Position numbers and translations under genes: made by a program
The notes under the pieces: generated by a model
Database searches by the model: none
What the model was told of the DNA's origin: nothing
The model's input: the letters and a program-made list of their open reading frames with translations, nothing else
Source of the DNA: Mycolicibacterium chlorophenolicum
GTDB lineage: Bacteria > Actinomycetota > Actinomycetes > Mycobacteriales > Mycobacteriaceae
Reading direction: 5' to 3'
Assembly: GCF_001044235.1 (NCBI RefSeq)
Contig: NZ_JYNL01000014.1
Location: 24,070 to 88,069 of the forward strand
DNA length: 64,000 nt
Shown here: piece after piece, positions 18,218-25,736 of the stretch
Layout: each line of letters opens with the position of its first letter
How positions within the stretch are numbered: position 1 is the stretch's first letter

Positions 18218-19084
18218 ATGGGTGGGGGGCAGGCGCGCGCCGGTGCGCTGATGGCGGTGACCGCGATGATGTCGGTCCAGTTGGGCATGGCGGTGGCGGT
18301 CAACCTCATCGAGGACATCGGTTCCGACGGCACCGCGTGGCTGCGGCTGGCGTGGGCCGGCCTGCTGCTGCTGGTGGTCGTGCGTCCCCGTCCGTCGGCG
18401 TTCACCCGCAAGACGTTCGGCATGTGCGTCCTGCTCGGCATCGTCAGCGCCGCGGTGTCGCTGTTCTTCATGGCCTCGCTGGACCGGCAGCCGCTGGGCA
18501 CCGCCACCGCGCTGGAGTTCCTCGGCCCGCTGACGGTCGCGGCGGCGCACGGCACGGGCCGCGCGCGCCTGGTGTGGCCGGGCCTGGCGGCGGTCGGGGT
18601 GGTGCTGCTGAGTCAGCCGTTCAGCGGCGGCGTCGACCTCAAGGGCGTGGTGTTGGCGCTCACCGCCGGTGCGGCGTGGGCGGTGTACATCCTGCTGACC
18701 CAGAACGTCGGCGACCAGGTGGCCGGGGTGACCGGATTGGCGGTGTCGATGCCCGTCGCCGGTCTGGTGGCGACGTTCACCGTCAGCCCGGCGGTGTTCG
18801 AGCGGATGACGCTGCACATCCTTCTCGTCGGCCTCGGCATGGCGATTCTGCTTCCGGTCGTGCCGTTCGTGCTCGAACTGTTGGCGCTGCGCCGGCTGAC
18901 CACGGCAGCGTTCGGCACGCTGATGTGCCTCGAGCCGGCGCTGGCCTTCGTCGTCGGGTTCACGCTCCTGCACCAGAGCCTGGGCGTCTCGGCGATCATC
19001 GGGATCTTCGTCGTCGTGATCGCCGGCGTCGGGGCCGCCCGCAGCGGGGGCCGGCAGGCCGACATGCACATCGAGGTGGGTTAG
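18218..19084 (+). CDS. EamA/RhtA-type drug/metabolite transporter
   Basis: The 288-residue membrane protein has about ten hydrophobic segments in two EamA repeats (roughly residues 8-135 and 140-280). GTATALEFLGPLTVAAA and FGTLMCLEPALAFVVGF are the repeat-end motifs typical of the RhtA-like threonine/homoserine exporter group. It probably exports amino acids or other small metabolites. The ATG at 18218 is used; a TTG nine bases upstream is an equally possible start. Its stop overlaps the convergent yhhQ-like gene by four bases. Confidence 0.8.
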   Translation: MGGGQARAGALMAVTAMMSVQLGMAVAVNLIEDIGSDGTAWLRLAWAGLLLLVVVRPRPSAFTRKTFGMCVLLGIVSAAVSLFFMASLDRQPLGTATALEFLGPLTVAAAHGTGRARLVWPGLAAVGVVLLSQPFSGGVDLKGVVLALTAGAAWAVYILLTQNVGDQVAGVTGLAVSMPVAGLVATFTVSPAVFERMTLHILLVGLGMAILLPVVPFVLELLALRRLTTAAFGTLMCLEPALAFVVGFTLLHQSLGVSAIIGIFVVVIAGVGAARSGGRQADMHIEVG

Positions 19085-19770
19085 CCCACCAGCTGGTACG
19101 TCGGCTCGTTGCGCTTGATCACGGCGATCACCCGGTAGGTGACGGGCAGCATGACCACCTCGACGGCGGTCTTGTAGAACCAGCCCAGCGCGGTGTAGAC
19201 GGCGAAGTCCCGGAAGGTGGAGATGCCGATCGCGCTGGCGGCGATCGTGCAGAACACCAGGGTGTCGCCGAGCTGGCCGACGAACGTCGAGCCGACCAGC
19301 CGCGCCCACAGGTGCTTCTCCTTGGTGCGCTCCTTGATCGCCACCACCACCCACGCGTTGAGGGTCTGCCCGACGATGAAGCCGGCCAGCCCGGCGACGA
19401 TCAGCTGGGTGTAGGCGTGCACGATGTTCTCGAAGTGCTCCTGGTTGGTGTAGAAGTCGGCCGCGGGGAGGTAGATCGTCACCCAGAAGGCAAGGGCGGC
19501 AAGGATGTTCATGGCGAAGCCGGTGAAGATGGCACGGCGGGCGGCCTTGAACCCGTACACCTCGCTGAGCACGTCGCCGATCACGTAGGTCAGGGGGAAC
19601 ACGATGAAGCCGCCGTCGGTGATGATCGGCCCGAAGGCGACGCCCTTGGTGGCGGTGACGTTGGAGATGATCACCAGGGCGGTGAACACGGCGACGAGGA
19701 TCGGATAGTAGGCCGAGCCCACGCGGGCGAAGGTGGCGTGTCGATCCAGGTCGGTGGGCTGCTCGGTCAC
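19081..19770 (-). CDS. Queuosine-precursor transporter, YhhQ/DUF165 family
   Basis: The 229-residue protein has about six membrane segments with the family marks ISNVTATKGVAF, GGFIVFPLTYVIGDVLSEVYGFKAARRAI and GQTLNAWVVVAIKERT, and the motif FVGQLGDTLVFCTIA. E. coli YhhQ imports 7-cyano-7-deazaguanine. Whether this species makes queuosine cannot be judged from the window. It lies 12 bases downstream of the FecB2-like gene on the same strand. Confidence 0.85.
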   Translation of the reverse strand: MTEQPTDLDRHATFARVGSAYYPILVAVFTALVIISNVTATKGVAFGPIITDGGFIVFPLTYVIGDVLSEVYGFKAARRAIFTGFAMNILAALAFWVTIYLPAADFYTNQEHFENIVHAYTQLIVAGLAGFIVGQTLNAWVVVAIKERTKEKHLWARLVGSTFVGQLGDTLVFCTIAASAIGISTFRDFAVYTALGWFYKTAVEVVMLPVTYRVIAVIKRNEPTYQLVG

Positions 19771-19782
19771 CGGCCCATTAGA

Positions 19783-20736
19783 TCAGCCCAGCGCGGTCGC
19801 GAGCAGCGGCGGCAGTTTGTCGACCACCACCGGGTAGGACAGCGTCGAGGCGTAGGCGATCGCGCCGGCCAGCTCCTTATCGGTGAAGACGTTGCGTTTC
19901 CGCGTGGTGACACGCGACTGCGCGACGGCGGGGTCGGCCAGCAGCGCGGCCTGCTCCTCGTCGCTCTCGGTGGTCCAGATCACCACGTCGGCGTCGTCTA
20001 GCACCTGGGTCAGCCGGTCCCGCGGGATCAGCCCGTCGGCGTCGCCGAGGGTGAGGCCCATCGCGGTCAGGAATTCACGCCGCCAGGCCGGCCCGCTGAC
20101 CCGGGCGCCGCCGGGCTCCAGCCGGCCGTCGAGCAGCAGCACTTTCCGGTCGGCGAATGCGGGATGGTCGTCTTTGACCTTCGTGAAGGACGCGTCGACG
20201 TCGGCGACGAGCTTGGTCATGTCCTCGTGGTGGTAGGTCGCCTGCCCGATCAGGTCGGCCTGATCGCGCCACGGTTCGAAGAACGCATCGCGGCCGGACT
20301 GGGGGATCGTCGGGGCAAGCGCCTTGAGCGCGGTGTAGGTGTCCGCGTCCAGGCCGGCGTTGGTGGCGATGATGAGATCCGGTCGGGCGGCGGCGATCTC
20401 CTTGACCGGGATACCGTCGGCGAGCGAGAGCACCGCCGGCGTTGCGCCGCCGAGCCGGGCCTGCGCCCACGGCCACACCCCGAACGGTTCGCCGCCGAAC
20501 CAGTCCGTCACGGCGACGGGCACGACCCCCACCGACAGCAGGAAATCGGCGTCGGTGAGGCCGGCGCTGACGACGCGGGTGGGCGGCTTGGTGATCGTCG
20601 TCTCGCCGAACGCGTGCGTGACGGTGACCGAGCCGTCGGAGGCGACGGCGCCCGGTTTCTCGGATCGGCAGGCGGTCAGCAACGCCGCCGCGGCGGCCAT
20701 CCCCAGGACGTTCCGCCGGGACCACAACTCGGGCAC
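19783..20736 (-). CDS. Iron/heme-type ABC transporter substrate-binding lipoprotein (FecB2-like, Rv0265c)
   Basis: The 317-residue protein has a twin-arginine-like start (SRRNVLGMAAAAALLTAC) with a lipobox LLTAC, so it is an exported lipoprotein. The mature part is a class III periplasmic-binding fold (VVSAGLTDADFLLSVGVVPVAV, ARPDLIIATNAG, ADVVIWTTESDEEQAALL). Such proteins bind ferric siderophores, heme or cobalamin. Its place next to the pxp genes matches Rv0265c (FecB2). No permease or ATPase gene is adjacent, so it must use a distant transporter. GTG start. Confidence 0.85.
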   Translation of the reverse strand: MPELWSRRNVLGMAAAAALLTACRSEKPGAVASDGSVTVTHAFGETTITKPPTRVVSAGLTDADFLLSVGVVPVAVTDWFGGEPFGVWPWAQARLGGATPAVLSLADGIPVKEIAAARPDLIIATNAGLDADTYTALKALAPTIPQSGRDAFFEPWRDQADLIGQATYHHEDMTKLVADVDASFTKVKDDHPAFADRKVLLLDGRLEPGGARVSGPAWRREFLTAMGLTLGDADGLIPRDRLTQVLDDADVVIWTTESDEEQAALLADPAVAQSRVTTRKRNVFTDKELAGAIAYASTLSYPVVVDKLPPLLATALG

Positions 20737-20749
20737 CCGGCGAGAATAG

Positions 20750-21862
20750 CTAGCTGACCGTGAAGTTTCCGAACAACACGAGGGCCAGTCCGAGCGCGAC
20801 GACGATGTTGACGACGGTGGCCGAGGCGAAGACGACGATCGGTCGCCATCCCGCTTCGCGCAGGCCCCGCAGCGAGAACTCCAGGCCGATCGCGACGAAC
20901 GCGAAGATCAGGAACCAGGTGCGCAGGTCGTTGACGGTCGTGATGGTCGCCTTGTCGCCGCCCCACTGCAGGTACAGCGTGCCGATGACCGACGCCGCGA
21001 TGAAGCCGAGGACGAACTTGGGGAAACGCTCCCATAACTGCCCGATGGTCGGGCGGGCCTCGCTGGAGCTGCGACGTTCGACCTTGAGCGCGAAGTACGC
21101 GGTCAGCGCGATCGCGACGACGCCGATCAGCGCGTTCTGCGTGGTCTTCACGATGGTGGCGATCTGCAGGGCGTCCTCTCCGGCGATCGCGTCGGAGGCC
21201 GCGACCGCCGCGGTGGTGTCGATGTTGCCGCCGATCCAGGCTCCGGCCACCGCGTCGGACAGCCCGAGAACACCTGCCAGCCAGGGCAGCAGGAAGATCG
21301 ACGGGAGCGCGAAGACGATAACCAGCGACGCGGCGTACGCGAGTTGTTCGCGTTTGGCCTGCACCGCGCCGGCGGCGGCGATCGCGGCGCTGACCCCGCA
21401 GATCGACACCGCCGAGGCCAGCAGTGCCCGCAGTTTGTCCTCGATGCCGAGCCGCCCGCCGAGCCACCACGTGAAACCGAACACGATGCTGATGAGCAGC
21501 AACGCCTGGATGATCGCCGGGCCCGCGGCCGTTGCGAGGACTTTCAGGTTGATCGACGCCCCGAGGAGCACCAGACCGGTCTTGATGAAGAACTCGGTGC
21601 GGAAGCCCGCCGACAACGCGTCCCGCAGCGCCAACCGGGACAGCACGACGTTGCCGAGCAGCCCGAGCGCGATGGCGTAGACGGGGAACTCGATGGATTT
21701 CGCCACCCCCGCGAACCCGGTTCCGTCGGCCCAGCGGGGCACCTGCTGCTCGAGGAACCGGGTGGCCGCGCCGAGGGCGATCACGACCAGGACACCGGCG
21801 ACGGCGTAGCCGACGCCGGAGGACCGGGGCCGGGTGGGGGCGTCGGTGGCCGGGCCGGTCAC
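20750..21862 (-). CDS. YeiH-family putative sulfate exporter
   Basis: The 370-residue protein has about ten membrane helices of the YeiH (UPF0324) family. Marks are KTGLVLLGASINL, AVSICGVSAAIAAAGAVQAKREQLAYA, GAWIGGNIDTTAAVAASDAI and VKTTQNALIGVVAIAL. Members are called sulfate or anion exporters, mainly from association with sulfur metabolism; transport has rarely been shown. The GTG start overlaps by four bases the stop of a 42-residue membrane peptide gene, so the two are translated together. Confidence 0.85.
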   Translation of the reverse strand: MTGPATDAPTRPRSSGVGYAVAGVLVVIALGAATRFLEQQVPRWADGTGFAGVAKSIEFPVYAIALGLLGNVVLSRLALRDALSAGFRTEFFIKTGLVLLGASINLKVLATAAGPAIIQALLLISIVFGFTWWLGGRLGIEDKLRALLASAVSICGVSAAIAAAGAVQAKREQLAYAASLVIVFALPSIFLLPWLAGVLGLSDAVAGAWIGGNIDTTAAVAASDAIAGEDALQIATIVKTTQNALIGVVAIALTAYFALKVERRSSSEARPTIGQLWERFPKFVLGFIAASVIGTLYLQWGGDKATITTVNDLRTWFLIFAFVAIGLEFSLRGLREAGWRPIVVFASATVVNIVVALGLALVLFGNFTVS

Positions 21863-21987
21863 GGGATCACGCTGCCGGGCAGGGCGCCGATCAGCACCAG
21901 GGTCAGCAGGGTCAGGCCCACGATCACGGCCAGCCAATCCTCGTTGAGTCGCCGGCCGGGAGGCGGCGCGTCGGGCTGTTCGGGCAT
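21859..21987 (-). CDS. 42-residue single-helix membrane protein coupled to YeiH
   Basis: The product starts MPEQPDAPPPGRRLNEDWLA and continues as one hydrophobic helix (about residues 19-37) ending GALPGSVIP. The stop TGA overlaps the yeiH GTG. The short NEDWLA-type motif followed by one helix resembles, from memory, the N-terminal extension carried by some longer YeiH-family proteins, so this may be a split-off accessory helix of the transporter. No ribosome-binding site of high quality is visible. Confidence 0.65.
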   Translation of the reverse strand: MPEQPDAPPPGRRLNEDWLAVIVGLTLLTLVLIGALPGSVIP

Positions 21988-22071
21988 GGCCGCAGACGCT
22001 AGGTGCGGCGGGCTCCGATGTCAGCGGTTGCGATCAGGGCGAACAGAAGCGCGCAAACGGGCTGCGGGACG

Positions 22072-22665
22072 TCACTTTTCGGCCGCGGTGAGCGGCAGGC
22101 CGGCGTCGAGGAAGTCCAGCCCGGCGAACAGGGCGTCGGGAGCCATCGGGGTCCCGTGCAGCGCAGCCATCATCACGCCGGTCATCGCGCCGGCGGTGAT
22201 CCTCAGCTGCGGATCGTCCACGGGCCGGCCCAGCCGGGTGGCGAGTGCATTCGTGATCAGCTCGATGGTGTGGATGTACTCGTGATAGAGGGCGCCACCG
22301 GCCTCCGGCAGCGTGTACAGCAGCCGCTGACGGGCCATCTCGTCGCCCCACTCCGAGCCGGCGAACCCGCTGAAGACCTGCTCGAGGGCGTGCCGGTAGG
22401 CGGCGATCGGAGACAGTTCGGCGGGCGCGGCGAGGAACAGCGCGACGATCGGTTCCATCAGCTGGTCGGGGATCAGCAGCGCGGCCTTGTTCGGGAAGTA
22501 GCGGAAGAACGTGCGCGGTGAGACGTCCGCGGCCTCGGCGATCTGCTCGATCGTGGTGTTGGGGTAGCCGTTCTTCTCGAAGAGCCGAAACGCAGCGATG
22601 CGGACCGCTTCACGGGTCTGCCGCTTCTTGCGTTCCCGGAGCCCTTCGGAGTTGCCCGGCTTCAT
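22072..22665 (-). CDS. TetR-family transcriptional regulator
   Basis: The 197-residue protein has an N-terminal TetR helix-turn-helix (residues about 9-55: REAVRIAAFRLFEKNGYPNTTIEQIAEAADVSPRTFFRYFPNK in two helices and turn) and a divergent ligand domain. FRYFPNKAALL is of the class often called AcrR-type. ATG 22665 is preferred; a TTG 11 codons upstream is possible. It lies 45 bases downstream of the upstream gene's region and faces away from lysE; the target is not evident. Confidence 0.85.
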   Translation of the reverse strand: MKPGNSEGLRERKKRQTREAVRIAAFRLFEKNGYPNTTIEQIAEAADVSPRTFFRYFPNKAALLIPDQLMEPIVALFLAAPAELSPIAAYRHALEQVFSGFAGSEWGDEMARQRLLYTLPEAGGALYHEYIHTIELITNALATRLGRPVDDPQLRITAGAMTGVMMAALHGTPMAPDALFAGLDFLDAGLPLTAAEK

Positions 22666-22710
22666 ACCATCGATTGTCTCGTAGTCGAGGGCCGGCAACC
22701 GTGGTTTGGA

Positions 22711-23319
22711 TCAGGTGAGGACCAGCGTCACACTCAGCGCGATCATCATCACCGCGATTCCGCCGTCGAGCAGCCGCCACGTTCGCGGCGATTCGAAGTA
22801 GCGCCGCAACCGTCGGGCGCCGAATCCCAGCCCGGTGAACCAGACGGCGCTGGCGGTCACCGCACCGATGCCGAACAGCCAGCGCCCGTCGCGGTGCTCG
22901 TTGGCGAGCGCGCCGAGCAGCACCACGGTGTCGAGGTACACGTGCGGGTTGAGAAACGTCAGCGCCAGGCAGGTGGCCAGCACGCCGGCCAGGCGAGCGG
23001 GTTGCGCGTCTGACGGCGTCAGCGTGCCCGGCCGCAGCGCCCGTCGCGCTGCGAGCAGGCCGTAGCCGAGTAAGAACGCGGCGCCGCCGTACGTCGCGAC
23101 GGTCACGAGGTCGGGGTGGGCGCTGACCAGGGCGCCGAAACCTGCGATGCCGGCGGCGACGAGCACCAGGTCGGACACGGTGCAGACGGCCACCACCGGC
23201 AGCACGTGCTCGCCCCGGATGCCCTGACGGAGCACGAACGCGTTCTGGGCCCCGATCGCCGCGATCAGCGCCATCGTGGTGGCGAAGCCGCTGAGCACGA
23301 TCAGCGCGGTGGGGGTCAT
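22711..23319 (-). CDS. lysE: LysE/ArgO-type lysine/arginine exporter
   Basis: The 202-residue membrane protein has six helices of the LysE family: the N-terminal [17 protein letters not shown] motif, [14 protein letters not shown], and [20 protein letters not shown]. It exports basic amino acids, protecting cells when lysine or arginine peptides are degraded. ATG 23319 is chosen; upstream codons are not conserved-looking. In M. tuberculosis lysE (Rv1986) is beside lysG; here the neighbour is a divergent homocysteine methyltransferase, and the only LysG/ArgP-like gene in the window is 30 kb away. Confidence 0.88.
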   Translation of the reverse strand: MTPTALIVLSGFATTMALIAAIGAQNAFVLRQGIRGEHVLPVVAVCTVSDLVLVAAGIAGFGALVSAHPDLVTVATYGGAAFLLGYGLLAARRALRPGTLTPSDAQPARLAGVLATCLALTFLNPHVYLDTVVLLGALANEHRDGRWLFGIGAVTASAVWFTGLGFGARRLRRYFESPRTWRLLDGGIAVMMIALSVTLVLT

Positions 23320-23490
23320 GTCACCTACGCTAGAAGCGACGGCGCCAACAATACAGCTCATGATTCTTCACTGGGATTAGTTTTTCTTACGAGCCCACGG
23401 AGCGGCCGGGCGATGGGTCCACCCCTCAATAGCCTGACCTCACCCCGTCCTCGTCGCCGGGCTTATTGGACAACGCAGAAGGAGCGCACG

Positions 23491-24474
23491 GTGGGCCAGC
23501 GCAGCGGTCGTCCGGCCGAGGGCACGGGGGTGTGCATCACCGACGGCGGCGTGGAAACCGACCTGATGTTCCGTCGCGGCGTGGACGTGCCGCACTTCGC
23601 GGCGTTCGTGCTGTTGGATACGGCCGAAGGCCGATCGGCGCTGCGGGATTACTACACGGGATACGTTTCCATCGCGGTGGCGAGCGGGCGCCCGCTTCTG
23701 CTGGAGAGCCCCACCTGGCGCGCCAACCCGGACTGGGGTCGGCTCCTCGGCTACGACGCCCGCGATCTCGAGCGGGTGAACTCCGCAGCGATCGAATTCA
23801 TGGCCGACCTGCGCCGCGACCACGTCGACGCAGTCGGCCACATCCTCGTCAGCGGGACCATCGGGCCGCGTCACGACGGGTACTCCGCCTCATCGGAGCC
23901 GCACCCGGACGTTGCATTCGACTATCACAGACCGCAGCTGGCCGTGTTCGCCGCCGGTCCTGCCGATCTGGCCACCGCCTACACCATCACTCACATCGGC
24001 GAGGCCATCGGCATCGTGCGCGCCGCCCGGGCCGAGGGACTGCCGATCGCGGTGTCGTTCACGGTTGACGCGGACGGACGCCTGCTCAGCGGCATCGACC
24101 TGGCGGAGGCGATCACAGCGGTCGACGAGGCCGCACCTCCGGACTACTTCCTGGTCAACTGCGCGCATCCGAACCACATCGCCAGTGCAGTCGGCTCCGA
24201 GCCGGCCGACTGGAGCCGCCGAATCGCCGGGATCCGCGCGAACGCCTCCACCGCCGGCCACGCGGATCTAGACGCTGCGATTGCGCGCGACGACGGCACG
24301 CCGGGCGAATTCGCCGCGGCGCAGGCCGATCTGTTCGACCGGCTTCCGCACCTGTCCATTCTGGGCGGCTGCTGCGGTACCGACGAGCGTCACATCGACG
24401 CCATGGTGCGCGAGACCTCGCGCCGCGCCGCAGAGTTCGCACCCGGGACACCGACCCTCGAGGACCAACGATGA
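23491..24474 (+). CDS. Homocysteine S-methyltransferase family protein
   Basis: The 327-residue TIM-barrel enzyme has ITDGGVETDLMFRRG at the start and the zinc-binding cysteines: one in FLVNCAHPNHI and a GGCCGT pair near the end (residues about 289-294). It should methylate homocysteine with S-methylmethionine, AdoMet or a related donor; members also act on selenohomocysteine. The GTG follows AGAAGGAGCG. It overlaps a cupin gene by ATGA. The 171 bases before it, shared with lysE, hold no obvious riboswitch. Confidence 0.85.
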   Translation: MGQRSGRPAEGTGVCITDGGVETDLMFRRGVDVPHFAAFVLLDTAEGRSALRDYYTGYVSIAVASGRPLLLESPTWRANPDWGRLLGYDARDLERVNSAAIEFMADLRRDHVDAVGHILVSGTIGPRHDGYSASSEPHPDVAFDYHRPQLAVFAAGPADLATAYTITHIGEAIGIVRAARAEGLPIAVSFTVDADGRLLSGIDLAEAITAVDEAAPPDYFLVNCAHPNHIASAVGSEPADWSRRIAGIRANASTAGHADLDAAIARDDGTPGEFAAAQADLFDRLPHLSILGGCCGTDERHIDAMVRETSRRAAEFAPGTPTLEDQR

Positions 24475-24758
24475 GCACCGCGCGAGCAATCGTCGCAATC
24501 GACGACCCACACATCCGTGTCACGACATGGACGTTCGAGCAGGCCGGCGATTCCACCGACCCTCACCGACACGAATACGACTACGTCGTCATCCCTGTCA
24601 CCGGCGGAACCTTCACCGTCATTGACGCCGAAGGCGACACCCGCGAGATGACGCAACACGCGGCCTCGCCCTACCGCGGCACGGCAGGCACCGACCACGA
24701 CGTCGTGAGCTCCTCGGAGGCATCCGTGGTCTTCGTCGAAGTGGAACTCAAAGGCTGA
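24471..24758 (+). CDS. Small cupin-domain protein
   Basis: The 95-residue protein is a single cupin barrel with HRHEYDYVVIPVTGGTF (metal-binding His pair and Glu, residues about 32-48) and a weaker second motif. It is translationally coupled to the homocysteine methyltransferase by an ATGA overlap, so a role in the same pathway is likely. Substrate unknown. Confidence 0.75.
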   Translation: MSTARAIVAIDDPHIRVTTWTFEQAGDSTDPHRHEYDYVVIPVTGGTFTVIDAEGDTREMTQHAASPYRGTAGTDHDVVSSSEASVVFVEVELKG

Positions 24759-24879
24759 TCTGCGGACGCCCGCGACACCGTGGGACTGCCGCCTACCGTC
24801 CCGCGTGTAATCGCCCCACCGGTCAGCGAGCACGAATTAATCATTCGACGGCCGCCGGCGCGGTCCGCATGCTGAGGTG

Positions 24880-25713
24880 ATGGACGTCCAGCTGCACAAC
24901 GACGTCGAGGCGTTCCTCGCCCACGCAGGGCCGCTGTACCGGCGCGATCCCGTCCTGCACACGATCGAGCTGACGGCGCTCGGCGCCGGGATACCCGCCC
25001 AGTCGACGATGGTGACGGTGCACGACGGTGACACCGTGGTCGGCGCGGCGCTGCAGACGCCGCCGTATCCCTTACTGGTCACGGGTCTGGGGGGCGTTGC
25101 GACAGAGTGCGCGGCCGAACGCCTCGCTGAGACGCACCCCGATCTCGACGGCATCCGCGGTGTCCGGGGCGCCGCGACGCGGTTTGCCGCGGCCTGGCAG
25201 GAGGCCACCGGCCGGGCCGGGCACGTCGACCTCGGTGAGCGGCTCTACCGGCTCGGCACGCTGGCGCCACCGGCCGGTGTGCGCGGCGCCGATCGTCTCG
25301 CGACCGCAGACGATCACGCGGTGCTCGTCGACTGGGTGGAGAACTTCTTCGTCGAGACCTTCAACGAACCCCGCGACGACGCCGCCGGAGCCCGGTTCGT
25401 CGCGCGCGCCGCCGACATCGGGGACCGGTTCGTGCTGTGGGCCCGGGACGACGAGCCGGTGAGCATGGCGATGCTGCGCGCCCCGGCGTCGGGCGTCTCG
25501 CGGATCGGGCCGGTGTACACGCCGATCGCGGCCAGGGGGCAGGGCTTCGGGTCCGCGGTGACGGCCGCGGCCGCCGGGCTCGCGCATCGCAGCGGAACCG
25601 GCGAGGTGGTGTTGTTCGCCGATCTGGCGAACCCCGTGTCGAACGCGATCTATCAGCGCATCGGTTTCGAGGTGGTCACCGACTTCGTCCGCATCGAGTT
25701 CGGCGCCCCCTGA
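24880..25713 (+). CDS. GNAT-family N-acetyltransferase
   Basis: The 277-residue protein carries a C-terminal GNAT domain with the acetyl-CoA loop VYTPIAARGQGFGSAVTAAAA (about residues 208-228) and DLANPVSNAIYQRIGFEVV near the end. The N-terminal 120 residues are a degenerate GNAT-like half, giving the two-domain layout of some mycobacterial acetyltransferases. The acceptor is unknown. ATG 24880 is preferred to an adjacent GTG. Confidence 0.8.
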   Translation: MDVQLHNDVEAFLAHAGPLYRRDPVLHTIELTALGAGIPAQSTMVTVHDGDTVVGAALQTPPYPLLVTGLGGVATECAAERLAETHPDLDGIRGVRGAATRFAAAWQEATGRAGHVDLGERLYRLGTLAPPAGVRGADRLATADDHAVLVDWVENFFVETFNEPRDDAAGARFVARAADIGDRFVLWARDDEPVSMAMLRAPASGVSRIGPVYTPIAARGQGFGSAVTAAAAGLAHRSGTGEVVLFADLANPVSNAIYQRIGFEVVTDFVRIEFGAP

Positions 25714-25736
25714 TCAGGCTGAGGCACCCTGGAGGC

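Noticed and set aside
18086..19354. Long minus-strand frame across the EamA gene
   Set aside because: Its product is His/Arg/Gln-rich without domains, while the plus strand encodes a normal EamA transporter.
23320..23490. Possible SAM or B12 riboswitch before the homocysteine methyltransferase
   Set aside because: No conserved riboswitch core could be recognised; only a ribosome-binding site and short GC hairpins are visible.
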